A stretch of DNA of 36,181 bases from assembly GCA_020049295.1 (NCBI GenBank), contig JAIFLC010000070.1:1-36181 (forward strand), in the 5' to 3' direction. This document shows positions 1-9,092 of this stretch, piece after piece. Made by a program: the position numbers and the translations under genes. How positions within the stretch are numbered: the first letter of the stretch is position 1; each line of letters starts with the position of its first letter. The stretch is from Bacteroidota bacterium (lineage in GTDB: Bacteria; Bacteroidota; Bacteroidia; Bacteroidales; UBA12077). Below the pieces are notes generated by a model. It worked only from the letters and a program-made list of their open reading frames with translations, was not told the DNA's origin and searched no databases.

Positions 1-359
1 ACGCTCGTCGTGAAGTATTTAGTCATCTTCAAAGTAAAGAAGCTGTTACTGAGTTATTCAGAGAAATAAGTGTAAAAGTTGCCGAACGACCAGGTGGCTA
101 TACAAGAATTTTAAAAACAGGTTTTCGCTTAGGTGATAACGCAGATATGTGTATTATTGAATTAGTTGACTTTAATGAAAACTTATTAGCAGCAAAAACA
201 GATACTAAAACTAAATCTTCAACACGAAGAAAAAGAACTAGTACTAAAAAGGCTGATAAAGTTAAGACAACAGAACCTGTTGCAGAAACTGCTAAAGTTG
301 TTGAAAACAAAGTTGAAGAAGCACAGACAGACAGTTCTGAAGAGAAAAAAGAAGAATAA
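1..359 (+). CDS. rplQ: 50S ribosomal protein L17 (C-terminal part)
   Basis: Partial gene that enters from the left edge; the reading frame is open from base 3. L17 is a structural protein of the large ribosomal subunit. The visible part begins [19 protein letters not shown] and contains the diagnostic L17 block with [19 protein letters not shown] followed by CIIELV. After the core there is a tail of about 50 residues, first basic ([11 protein letters not shown]) and then acidic and low in complexity, ending SEEKKEE. As far as I recall, such tails are common on Bacteroidota L17. L17 is normally the last gene of the rpsM-rpsK-rpsD-rpoA-rplQ operon, which fits the hairpin terminator 25 bases downstream. 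The ATG at 147 is internal and is not the start. Confidence 0.95.
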   Translation, partial: ARREVFSHLQSKEAVTELFREISVKVAERPGGYTRILKTGFRLGDNADMCIIELVDFNENLLAAKTDTKTKSSTRRKRTSTKKADKVKTTEPVAETAKVVENKVEEAQTDSSEEKKEE

Positions 360-383
360 AATTCTTATTTTATGGATATATAA

Positions 384-408
384 AGCGGGTTTTTACTCGC
401 TTTTTTTA
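384..408 (+). terminator. Rho-independent terminator after rplQ
   Basis: Stem AGCGGG/CTCGCT (384-389 with 396-401, one G-T pair), loop of six bases, followed by a run of seven T. It probably ends the ribosomal protein operon. Confidence 0.75.
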
Positions 409-452
409 TGTTTATAAATTTCATGAGACTATTATTTTTCTTCAGAATATGT

Positions 453-460
453 TAATTTTG
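453..460 (+). promoter_or_regulatory. Candidate -7 element for eno
   Basis: TAATTTTG matches the Bacteroidota -7 consensus TAnnTTTG, 38 bases before the eno start codon and downstream of the rplQ terminator. No clear TTTG -33 box sits about 20 bases upstream, so the call rests on the -7 match and its position. Confidence 0.4.
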
Positions 461-498
461 ATAGGTAGATTTTAATGGTAAACTAACAATAGATAATT

Positions 499-1785
499 AT
501 GGGACAAATAGCAGGTATACATGCAAGACAAATTCTTGATTCGAGAGGAAATCCTACTGTTGAAGTTGAAATAGTAACCAGTGATGGAATAATAGGGCGA
601 GCTTCCGTACCATCAGGTGCATCAACAGGTATTCACGAAGCTGTTGAATTAAGAGATGGCGACAAAACTCAGTATATGGGAAGAGGTGTTACAAAAGCTG
701 TTGAAAATGTTAACACAATTATTAATGATGAATTACAGGGATTATTTGTTGATGAGCAAGGTTTAATAGATAAAGCACTTATTGACCTCGATGGAACTGA
801 AAATAAACGAAACTTAGGTGCTAATGCAATTCTGGGTGTTTCATTAGCTGCTGCACGTGCCGCATCTATTGAATATGGGATGTCGTTATATCGCTATATT
901 GGTGGAGTTAATGCTAACACATTACCTATTCCAATGATGAATATTTTAAATGGAGGACAACATGCAGATAATAAAATAGATATTCAGGAATTCATGATAA
1001 TGCCTGTTGGAGCTGAAAAGTTTAGTGATGCTCTAAGAATGGGAACAGAAGTTTTCCACAATTTAAAATTAGTTCTAAAATCAAAAGGACATTCTACAAA
1101 CGTTGGCGATGAAGGTGGATTTGCACCAAATTTATCGTCGAATGAAGAAGCTATTGAGGTTGTTCTTGAAGCAATTAAAAAAGCTGGTTATAAAGCAGGA
1201 AGAGATATTTATATTGCTTTAGATCCTGCAGCATCATCGTTTTATAATAAACAAAAAAAAGTTTATCATTTCGAGTCAAACAATAAAGACTATTCTTCTT
1301 CTGAAATGGTTGATTACTGGAAAAAATGGGTTAAAGATTATCCGATTTTATCAATAGAAGATGGTATGGACGAAGACGACTGGACTGGTTGGAAAGAATT
1401 AACAAAAGAACTTGGTCATAAGATCCAGATAGTTGGTGATGATATTTTTGTAACCAATGTTAAGAGACTGGAAAAAGGGATAAAAGAAAAAACAGCCAAC
1501 TCAATCCTTATTAAGGTAAATCAGATTGGAACACTAACTGAAACAATTAATGCTGTTCGCTTGGCATCAGAAAATGCTTTTACATCAATCATAAGCCATC
1601 GCTCTGGCGAAACAGAAGATACCACCATTGCTGATTTAGCTGTTGCATTAAATACAGGACTAATCAAAACGGGCTCAGCTTCACGTTCAGACAGAATTGC
1701 AAAATACAATCAATTACTTAGAATAGAATCAACATTAGGCGATTCAGCTAAATATCTTGGTCGTAATTTTAAATTTATTAAGTAG
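499..1785 (+). CDS. eno: Enolase (phosphopyruvate hydratase)
   Basis: Cytoplasmic glycolytic enzyme that interconverts 2-phosphoglycerate and phosphoenolpyruvate. At 428 residues it has the usual full length. The start [20 protein letters not shown] is the conserved enolase N-terminus. The SGASTG loop lies at 39-44. The catalytic glutamates are E164 (DIQEF) and E205 (NVGDEGG). The Mg2+ region [11 protein letters not shown] and the GDDIFVTN block are present. The catalytic lysine is K339 ([10 protein letters not shown]), and the C-terminal signature [18 protein letters not shown] is intact. The gene stands alone between two hairpin terminators, with a candidate TAnnTTTG promoter in the upstream gap, so it is probably monocistronic. 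Confidence 0.97.
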   Translation: MGQIAGIHARQILDSRGNPTVEVEIVTSDGIIGRASVPSGASTGIHEAVELRDGDKTQYMGRGVTKAVENVNTIINDELQGLFVDEQGLIDKALIDLDGTENKRNLGANAILGVSLAAARAASIEYGMSLYRYIGGVNANTLPIPMMNILNGGQHADNKIDIQEFMIMPVGAEKFSDALRMGTEVFHNLKLVLKSKGHSTNVGDEGGFAPNLSSNEEAIEVVLEAIKKAGYKAGRDIYIALDPAASSFYNKQKKVYHFESNNKDYSSSEMVDYWKKWVKDYPILSIEDGMDEDDWTGWKELTKELGHKIQIVGDDIFVTNVKRLEKGIKEKTANSILIKVNQIGTLTETINAVRLASENAFTSIISHRSGETEDTTIADLAVALNTGLIKTGSASRSDRIAKYNQLLRIESTLGDSAKYLGRNFKFIK

Positions 1786-1804
1786 AATAAATTTCCATAT
1801 ATGT

Positions 1805-1833
1805 AAAAAGGCTGGCATTTTGCCAGCCTTTTT
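1805..1833 (+). terminator. Strong hairpin terminator after eno
   Basis: Perfect 13-bp stem AAAAAGGCTGGCA/TGCCAGCCTTTTT with a three-base loop. It lies 20 bases after the eno stop codon and separates eno from the UbiD-family gene. The A-run and T-run on either side would let it work on both strands. Confidence 0.9.
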
Positions 1834-1872
1834 AATATTTTTACATATTCTGTTTAATACCGGAGAATTAAT

Positions 1873-3774
1873 ATGCCATACAGTTCATTGCATCATTTCA
1901 TTAAAACTCTTGAAGTCAATAAAGAACTGATAAGAGTTAAAGAATATGTGAATCCAGAATTGGAAATCACAGAAATTGTCGATCGGTTTTCAAAAAGTTT
2001 TAATGGAGGAAAAGCTCTATTATTCGAAAACAATGGTACTGATTTTCCTGTATTGATAAATGCCTTTGGCTCGGAAAGAAGAATGTGTATTGCGCTTGGT
2101 ATTGATGATCTTAATGATATAGGTAAGAATATTCGTAAGTTATTTGGAGAATTAACCGAACCCAAAAAGGGAATATTGGATAAACTGAGAGTTTTACCAA
2201 CACTTTCGAATGTAGCTTCATGGATGCCCAAAATAAAAAAAGGCAAAGGATCATGTCAGGAGGTTATACATTATGATCCAGACCTTAATATATTGCCAAT
2301 ACTAAAATGCTGGCCCGAAGATGGTGGTCGGTTTGTAACTTTACCAATGGTTATTACAAAAGATCCTGTAACTGGATTGCGAAATGTTGGAATGTACCGA
2401 ATGCAAGTATTTAATAAATCATTAACTGGTATGCACTGGCATATGCATAAAGTAGGAGCTCGTCATTATTCAGAATATAAGAGGTTGGAACAAAAAATGC
2501 CCGTGGCAGTTGCATTGGGAGGCGATCCGGTATATACTTATTCGGCAACAGCCCCATTGCCAGATAATATTGATGAATTTGTGTTCGCAGGATTTTTGCG
2601 TAAAAAAAGAGTAGAGCTTGTTAAATGTATAACCCAAGATATTGAAGTTCCGATAGATGTGGATATTATTATAGAGGGATTTATAGATACTAAGGAAGAT
2701 TTTATTCTTGAAGGTCCATTTGGAGATCATACAGGTTTTTACTCTCTCGCCGACATGTATCCAAAACTTCATGTAACATGCATAACTCATCGCAAAAATG
2801 CAATTTATCCTGCAACGATTGTAGGTATTCCTCCTATGGAAGATGCATGGATTGGAAAAGCAACTGAACGAATATTCCTTACCCCAATTAAAATATCAAT
2901 GCTTCCCGAAATAATCGATTTTTGCCTTCCTTTTGTTGGTGTTGCTCATAATCTGGTTATTGTTAAGATAAAAAAATCTTATCCTGGTCATGCTATTAAA
3001 GTGATGAACTCACTTTGGGGAGCAGGCCAAATGATGTTTAATAAAGTTTTAATTGTTGTTGATCAAGAGGTAGATATTCATAATTATAATGAAGTCATTA
3101 ATATCATGGCAAAAAACGTTGATATTTTATCTGATCTACATTTTAGTATGGGACCATTAGATATTCTGGATCATGCATCAACGAATTACGCTTATGGAAG
3201 CAAACTTGGTATAGATGCAACCACAAAGTTTAACGAAGAGATTAAAGGGAACAATAACTTAGAAATTAGTAAGTCCAAATTTCTTATAAAAGAACTACTC
3301 CAAAATCAATTTCCGGAAATAACTGATATATATTGTCTTAAAGAATTATTAAATCTAACAATAATTGCAATCGATAAAACCAAGGTAAATAATATGGCTG
3401 ATTTTATTGGTAATCTTGGAAAAATCGATAATTTAAGAAGGGAAATGAAAATAGCTTTAATTATTGATAAAGAAGTCGATATTAATGATCTAAATATGAT
3501 CGTTTGGCTGACATTAGGAAATATTGATCCGAAGAGAGATACGATTATTGTTAAAGACGAAGCAGGCACATCATTGTTTATTGATGCAACAAGAAAATCA
3601 TTTAGTAAAGATAAATTTGATAGAGATTGGCCTAATATTATTGTTTCTGATGATGAAACAATTACTAAAATTGATGAATCGTGGGCAAAATTGGGATTAG
3701 GAGATTTTATTGGTTCTCCATCCTTAAAATACAAAAAGTTATTTCAAGGTAAAGGACCAAAGATCGAATTTTAA
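1873..3774 (+). CDS. UbiD-family prenyl-FMN-dependent decarboxylase
   Basis: A (de)carboxylase of the UbiD family, cytoplasmic, expected to need prenylated FMN made by a UbiX-type enzyme; no ubiX is in the window. Recognisable blocks are RNVGMYRMQVF (R176, the conserved active-site arginine), GMHWHMHK, ALGGDPV, the acidic pair in EGPFGDHTGFY (E280 and D285, spaced as in the family's E-x4-E/D motif) and YPATIVGIPPMED. With 633 residues it is longer than E. coli UbiD (about 500); a C-terminal extension of roughly 130 residues follows the core. Long forms like this are common in Bacteroidota, where they are often annotated as menaquinone biosynthesis decarboxylases. The substrate cannot be read from the sequence, and an aromatic-acid decarboxylase outside quinone synthesis is possible. 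Confidence 0.85.
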   Translation: MPYSSLHHFIKTLEVNKELIRVKEYVNPELEITEIVDRFSKSFNGGKALLFENNGTDFPVLINAFGSERRMCIALGIDDLNDIGKNIRKLFGELTEPKKGILDKLRVLPTLSNVASWMPKIKKGKGSCQEVIHYDPDLNILPILKCWPEDGGRFVTLPMVITKDPVTGLRNVGMYRMQVFNKSLTGMHWHMHKVGARHYSEYKRLEQKMPVAVALGGDPVYTYSATAPLPDNIDEFVFAGFLRKKRVELVKCITQDIEVPIDVDIIIEGFIDTKEDFILEGPFGDHTGFYSLADMYPKLHVTCITHRKNAIYPATIVGIPPMEDAWIGKATERIFLTPIKISMLPEIIDFCLPFVGVAHNLVIVKIKKSYPGHAIKVMNSLWGAGQMMFNKVLIVVDQEVDIHNYNEVINIMAKNVDILSDLHFSMGPLDILDHASTNYAYGSKLGIDATTKFNEEIKGNNNLEISKSKFLIKELLQNQFPEITDIYCLKELLNLTIIAIDKTKVNNMADFIGNLGKIDNLRREMKIALIIDKEVDINDLNMIVWLTLGNIDPKRDTIIVKDEAGTSLFIDATRKSFSKDKFDRDWPNIIVSDDETITKIDESWAKLGLGDFIGSPSLKYKKLFQGKGPKIEF

Positions 3775-3848
3775 TTTTCGAGTAATTTGCTTAAACTTTT
3801 TTAAATACTTTGGATTAAGACTTAGAAATAGTAAATTAGCTTAATAAG

Positions 3849-6800
3849 ATGAAGCAAAAGATATACATATTATCCTTTTTTTTATTTATTATACCTTTTT
3901 TGGATAATCATATTTTTGCGCAAGGTCAGATCATTAATGCAGAGCTCTTTACTATTGAAAATGGGTTATCTCAAACGAGTATTCATTGTGTTATACAGGA
4001 TAGTAAAGGTTTTCTTTGGGTTGGAACGCAGGATGGTTTGAATAAATATGATGGATATTCATTTAAAACCTTTAAAAATGAACCCCACGACACTAACAGT
4101 ATTTCAAATAATTATATTCACTGTATTTTTGAAGATTCTCAAGGCGAAATTTGGGTAGGTACAAACTTTGGCCTAAATAAATACGATAGATTTTCCAATA
4201 CATTTACACATTTCTTGGCCGATCCTTCAGATCCTGATAAACTTAAAGAAAATGAGGTTTATACGATTTATGAAGATTCAAAAGGACTTTTATGGATTAA
4301 AACAATCAATTATCTTACCCGCCTTAATCCGAAAACGTTAAAATTTAGACACTATAGTCATTACAATGATGTTTTTAACTTTGTAGCCGTTAATACCAAA
4401 TTCGCGATTATGGAGGATGAAGATGAGGTATTATGGGTTGGAACAAAAGATGGACTTAACTTCTTTGATCAAAAACTTGAGATTTTTAAACGCTATGCTC
4501 ATGATTTGTCAGACGATAATAGTATCAGTGATAACAGAGTAAAAATGATTTATTTGGATTCCAAAGGGAATTTCTGGATTGGTACCGAGAACGGATTAAA
4601 TAAATTTGATAGGAAAAGAGAAACCTTTAAAAAATATTATAGTGACCCAGATAGGCCTAATAGTCTGTTAAATAGTAATATTAATGTAATTTTTGAAGAT
4701 AAATCTGGCGATTTGTGGATTGGTACTGATAATGGATTAAATAAATACATTTCAGCCATTGATGGATTTGAATCCTTTACTGCCCTAACCCACCAAAATC
4801 AAAATAAATTAATCACATCCATTACCTCTATCATACAGGATAACTCAGATATTATATGGATTGGTTCTTTGCAGGGATTAATTAAAATGGAACAGCGAAA
4901 GCAAAGCTTTAGGTTGTATGATAATAGTAAGGATAATTCTCCTCTTTTTTCAAATAATTATATTTCAGCAATTTTAAAGGATTTTAGAGCAAGAATTTGG
5001 GTAGGAACCTGGGGTACAGGGTTACATCTGTACAATAGAAAAACAAATCATATTGAAAAATTTAATGCTGCGAATAGTAATTTAAAAAATGATTATATAC
5101 ATAAAATATTCCAAGACAAATCTGGGAAAATATGGGTAGGAACTCAGAATGGTATTTATTTCTATGATGAAAATAAAAATGCCTTTTATTCATTTGAAAA
5201 TAAGAAATTGTTGAATATTTTTCGGACAAATCGTGTATACGATATTATGCAAGATTCAAAAGATAATATTTGGGTTGCTTGTAGAAACGGATTGCATAAA
5301 GTTTCTGGAGATTCTCTTAAAAGTTATTACAATAATTCAAACGATATCAACTCACTTAGCTCAAACCTTGTATATTGTATTGTTGAAGATAGGCATGGTA
5401 AAATATGGATTGGTTGTGAGTACGGATTTAATTGTCTTGATACTAATGCAGATTCGATAAAGCGTTTTGTTAGAAATGAGTATTCGTGCACTAATTGTCT
5501 GAGCAGTAATGAAATAATCAATATTTTTGAAGATAAAAAGAATGATTGTTTATGGATTGGAACCGTTAATGGATTAAACAAGTTTACACCCGAAAACGAA
5601 TCATTTAAAACGTATACAGAAAAAAATGGCTTACCTAACAATATAATTTATGCAATTCTACAGGATAACTCAGGTAATTTATGGATGAGCACTAATCGTG
5701 GAATATCTAAGTTTGACCCATCTAAAGAAGAGTTTTATAATTTTGGAATGTCGGACGGATTGCAAAACTACGAATTTAATATTGGTGCTTATTATAAGTC
5801 TTTCGATGGTGAGATGTTTTTTGGTGGAATTTCAGGTTTTAATAGCTTTTATCCCGACTCTGTTAAAAAAAGACAATATATTCCAAATATTGAGATTACC
5901 TCAGTCGAGCTTTTGATGGATAAAACAAACAAGCTAATAAATATTGGAAGAGATAGAATCATTAAGATCCCTTATGACAATAACCTTATTACAATTGAAT
6001 TTTCAGCGCTTGATTTTTCGATGCCTGAAAAAAATAATTATGCTTATAAATTAGAGGGACTTGAAGAAGAGTGGATTGCTTTAGGAAACAGAAGATATGC
6101 TACGTTTTCTCTACCTTCGGGCAAGTATATATTCAAGGTAAAAGGTTCTAATAGTGATTTTGTTTGGAATGAAGCAGGGGCAGAACTTCAAATGATTGTC
6201 GAAACACCTTTATGGAAACATCCGCTTGCATATGTTTTTTATGTTTTATTAGCTATTTTTTCAGTTTTTCTGCTTATTCAATACAGAACAAGAAGTTTAC
6301 GAAAATCCAATTTTGAATTAAAAGAAAAAGAACTAATTGCTGAACAAATTGCTCTACAGAAAGAGGAATTGACGTTAAAAAATAAAAGTATTACAGATAG
6401 TATCATTTATGCAAAAAGAATTCAGGAAGCATTAATGCCATCAATGAATTTGTTTAGCCGCTTGCTTCCCGATTCATTTTTGCTTCACAAAGCCAAAGAT
6501 ATTGTAAGTGGGGATTTCTATTGGGTGAATGAGAAAAATAATAAAACATTTTTAGCTATAGTTGATTGCACCGGACATGGAGTTCCTGGAGCATTTATGT
6601 CAATAATTGGCTTTGAGTTGTTAAGAAAAATCACTGATGACCAGGGGATTGAGAATGCTGACCAAATCTTAAATGATTTAAATAAAGGAATTGCTCTTAC
6701 TTTTGGTAAGGATAGTAGCAATATAAGGTTGAAAGATGGAATGGATATAGCCATGTGTGTATTAGATAAAGATAAGAAAGAGCTTGAATTTGCCGGTGCA

Positions 6801-7157
6801 TTTAGACCAATGTATTTTGTGCGAGACAATAAAATTGAGGAAATCAGGGGAGACCGTTTTTCTGTTGGGCTGTTAGATAATTCAGAAGAAATTCAGATAA
6901 CTAAAACAACAATTAAGCTTAAAAAAAATGATGTCTTTTACTTTTTTTCTGATGGGTACGCAGATCAATTTGGGGGCCCTGAAAGCAAGAAATACAAATA
7001 CCGCCGGTTCCGTCACCTTTTACTTACAATACATAAACTACCTTTAGATCAACAGAAAGCGATCCTCGAAAAAAGTTTTGACGAATGGAAAGGGAACTTA
7101 GAACAAGTTGATGATATTCTTATTGTTGGATTAAGACCTGGATTAGGAGAACTCTAA
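3849..7157 (+). CDS. Propeller sensor with Y_Y_Y domain and SpoIIE/PP2C phosphatase output
   Basis: One-protein signalling receptor of 1102 residues. A signal peptide (about 1-25, ending FAQ) is followed by about 14 repeats of the type lWvGTxxGLNkYD (residues about 30-690), which would make two seven-bladed Reg_prop propellers outside the cytoplasmic membrane. Then come a Y_Y_Y Ig-like domain (about 712-785), one membrane helix (about 790-813), a charged coiled coil (about 820-865) and a SpoIIE-type PP2C serine/threonine phosphatase (about 874-1098). Its metal-binding blocks are present: DIVSGDFYW, DCTGHGVPGAFMS, DGMDIAMCVLD, FFSDGYADQFGG and DDILIVG. The family logic is ligand sensing by the propeller and dephosphorylation of a cytoplasmic partner such as an anti-sigma antagonist or an RR/STAS protein; ligand and partner are unknown. 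It converges on the histidine kinase gene with five bases between stop codons. Confidence 0.88.
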   Translation: MKQKIYILSFFLFIIPFLDNHIFAQGQIINAELFTIENGLSQTSIHCVIQDSKGFLWVGTQDGLNKYDGYSFKTFKNEPHDTNSISNNYIHCIFEDSQGEIWVGTNFGLNKYDRFSNTFTHFLADPSDPDKLKENEVYTIYEDSKGLLWIKTINYLTRLNPKTLKFRHYSHYNDVFNFVAVNTKFAIMEDEDEVLWVGTKDGLNFFDQKLEIFKRYAHDLSDDNSISDNRVKMIYLDSKGNFWIGTENGLNKFDRKRETFKKYYSDPDRPNSLLNSNINVIFEDKSGDLWIGTDNGLNKYISAIDGFESFTALTHQNQNKLITSITSIIQDNSDIIWIGSLQGLIKMEQRKQSFRLYDNSKDNSPLFSNNYISAILKDFRARIWVGTWGTGLHLYNRKTNHIEKFNAANSNLKNDYIHKIFQDKSGKIWVGTQNGIYFYDENKNAFYSFENKKLLNIFRTNRVYDIMQDSKDNIWVACRNGLHKVSGDSLKSYYNNSNDINSLSSNLVYCIVEDRHGKIWIGCEYGFNCLDTNADSIKRFVRNEYSCTNCLSSNEIINIFEDKKNDCLWIGTVNGLNKFTPENESFKTYTEKNGLPNNIIYAILQDNSGNLWMSTNRGISKFDPSKEEFYNFGMSDGLQNYEFNIGAYYKSFDGEMFFGGISGFNSFYPDSVKKRQYIPNIEITSVELLMDKTNKLINIGRDRIIKIPYDNNLITIEFSALDFSMPEKNNYAYKLEGLEEEWIALGNRRYATFSLPSGKYIFKVKGSNSDFVWNEAGAELQMIVETPLWKHPLAYVFYVLLAIFSVFLLIQYRTRSLRKSNFELKEKELIAEQIALQKEELTLKNKSITDSIIYAKRIQEALMPSMNLFSRLLPDSFLLHKAKDIVSGDFYWVNEKNNKTFLAIVDCTGHGVPGAFMSIIGFELLRKITDDQGIENADQILNDLNKGIALTFGKDSSNIRLKDGMDIAMCVLDKDKKELEFAGAFRPMYFVRDNKIEEIRGDRFSVGLLDNSEEIQITKTTIKLKKNDVFYFFSDGYADQFGGPESKKYKYRRFRHLLLTIHKLPLDQQKAILEKSFDEWKGNLEQVDDILIVGLRPGLGEL

Positions 7158-7162
7158 ATAAC

Positions 7163-8836
7163 CTAATTCACACTCTTCGATAATTGTTGTTCCATCTTTT
7201 TAATTAAAGTATCAATCTGAAAAGGTTTACTTATATAATCATCCATTCCGGCTGCTAAACACTCTTCTTTATCTCCAAGCAATGCATTGGCTGTAATTGC
7301 AATAATAGGTGTATGTGTATTTGTGCTTTTTTCAATGCTACGAATTTTTTTGGTTGTAACAATACCATTCATAATTGGCATTTGAATATCCATTAAAATC
7401 AGATCATATTTTACCAAACCAAATTTGTCGAGTGCTTCCTTACCGTTATTAGCAATATCTACGTTTTTTACAGATTTCTTTAAGCTTAGAAGAACAATCT
7501 TCTGATTAATTAAATTATCTTCAACCAATAAAACATTTGCATCCTTTAAAACGATTCTATTCCCTAGATCAACAATAGGTATAACAATTTCTGATTCATT
7601 AATATCTTTAGGATCAGGGATTTCATCACCTTTTTTAAAGGTCAGAACAAAAACAAACTCGAATTTTTCTGATGTTAATTCAATATCAATAGAACCACCA
7701 ATCGATTCAATTATTCTGTATGCAATATTTAAATCGAGAAGCTTAATAAAAGCATTGTTACGGAGTTTTTTATTTTTTTCAATTCCAATAATTCTCTGCG
7801 CTTCAGGAATATGTACAAAATCTTTTGTGGTAACTTTAAATGCAATATCAACAGTATCTATATTTTCAGTATGTTTTTTTACTTCAATAGCAATTGTTTT
7901 TTTACCACTCTTCGAATTTTTCAGAATATTCTCAATCAGATTCAGAAAAACTTGCTTTACTTTAACAGGATCACCATAAAGCTGGTATTTCAGTTCATCT
8001 TTAATATCAATAGGGAAAGAAATATCATTTGCGTCTTCACCAGCAAACAGGTTGATTGTGTTTTTAATTATGGAATCTAAATTAAAGTTTTGGTTAAAAA
8101 CCTGGCTTTGAAGGATATCCACTTTTGACAATTCGGCAATATTGTTAACCAAGTTTACAAGGTTATTGGTCGAAGCCTGAATCGTATCAACATAATCTTT
8201 TTGTTTTTCATCAAGTTGTGAGTTGGTAATCATATTTGTGACTACAACAATATTATTCAATGGGGTTCTTATTTGATGAGAAATTTTAGAGATAAACTCT
8301 TCCTTTGATTGGATTTCTGTTTCTGCTTGTTTCAGTTCAATTTCGTAAACAGTAATTTTATTGTTTCTTAATTTTTCGAAAATAGTTATAAGAACAAAAA
8401 ATCCCAGGTAAAACAAAACAAACAGGATTTGATCGAAAAGGTTAAATGAAGTTTTTAGTCCAAGAGTCTCAAATAAAAACAATGGAATTACAGTTGCAAT
8501 AAACAAAATACCCTGGTTTGAAATGAACCCTAAAAATATCAACAATAGAAAAAACAATGAGAAAAGGATAGTAAAAGTTAATGAAGCTTTAATAAAATCT
8601 CCTGTTTTTCTTAAAACCATGTAATTGATTAGTATTAGTAAAGAAAAAACCAACAAAATTGTAGAAAATATAAGTTGGGTTTTAATCAGCATTATAATCG
8701 AAAACACTAATAATACGGCTATGAGAAAAAAACTCAGAAAACTAAGTAATATCGCTTTAGAATAGAATTTGTTTTTAAGTTCAATTTTTTCAGTGCTAAT
8801 TGAGCAGATTGAAATTATGTTATCAATAAAATTCAT
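7163..8836 (-). CDS. Membrane hybrid histidine kinase/response regulator with degenerate ATP lid
   Basis: 557 residues. Five or six hydrophobic segments (about 27-155) form a membrane sensor without a recognised ligand domain. A short coiled coil leads to a HisKA domain with the phospho-acceptor box SHQIRTPLN (H187). The HATPase region keeps an N-box (LNLIENILKNS, N303). Where the G1 box (DxGxGI) and G2 box (GxGLGL) belong, residues 336-343 and 366-372 read TTKDFVHI and LLDLNIA, so the glycine-rich ATP-lid motifs are missing. A canonical REC domain follows (about 433-552) with acidic pair E439/D440, phospho-acceptor D483 (LMDIQMPIMNG), T515 and K537. Receiver function looks intact, while autokinase activity is doubtful. 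It might work as a phosphatase or dimerise with an active kinase. No DNA-binding output is present. Confidence 0.88.
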   Translation of the reverse strand: MNFIDNIISICSISTEKIELKNKFYSKAILLSFLSFFLIAVLLVFSIIMLIKTQLIFSTILLVFSLLILINYMVLRKTGDFIKASLTFTILFSLFFLLLIFLGFISNQGILFIATVIPLFLFETLGLKTSFNLFDQILFVLFYLGFFVLITIFEKLRNNKITVYEIELKQAETEIQSKEEFISKISHQIRTPLNNIVVVTNMITNSQLDEKQKDYVDTIQASTNNLVNLVNNIAELSKVDILQSQVFNQNFNLDSIIKNTINLFAGEDANDISFPIDIKDELKYQLYGDPVKVKQVFLNLIENILKNSKSGKKTIAIEVKKHTENIDTVDIAFKVTTKDFVHIPEAQRIIGIEKNKKLRNNAFIKLLDLNIAYRIIESIGGSIDIELTSEKFEFVFVLTFKKGDEIPDPKDINESEIVIPIVDLGNRIVLKDANVLLVEDNLINQKIVLLSLKKSVKNVDIANNGKEALDKFGLVKYDLILMDIQMPIMNGIVTTKKIRSIEKSTNTHTPIIAITANALLGDKEECLAAGMDDYISKPFQIDTLIKKMEQQLSKSVN

Positions 8837-8987
8837 AATTATTCAAGATTTAGGTTGTTTGAATAAAAATGGGAAAAATGCCATTTACTTTGTAAATTTA
8901 CTAAATATAACGTTTTTATTTCCATATAAAATAAAAAATAAGATTTTTTTTGTGTTTTTAAATGGTTTGATTTTTGAAAGGGATTAC

Positions 8988-9038
8988 GAAATAGAAATTT
9001 TATTAAGAGAAATACGTTAAATAGAAATAGAAATTTTA
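8988..9038. repeat. 15-bp direct repeat upstream of the 9093 gene
   Basis: GAAATAGAAATTTTA occurs perfectly at 8988-9002 and 9024-9038, a 36-base period, in the divergent gap between the hybrid kinase and the exported protein gene. It could be a regulator site or chance in A/T-rich sequence. Confidence 0.35.
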
Positions 9039-9092
9039 CAAGGATATATTATCTTAGATTTTTAATTATAAAATAACTTAAAACAAATTATA

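Noticed and set aside
3306-3734. 142-codon minus-strand frame inside the UbiD-family gene
   Set aside because: Shadow of a strongly supported gene; Ser/Ile-rich antisense translation without signal peptide or domain.
8769-9020. 83-codon plus-strand frame over the start of the hybrid kinase and the following gap
   Set aside because: It overlaps the kinase start and translates to Ile/Phe/Asn-rich sequence expected from A/T-rich noncoding DNA.
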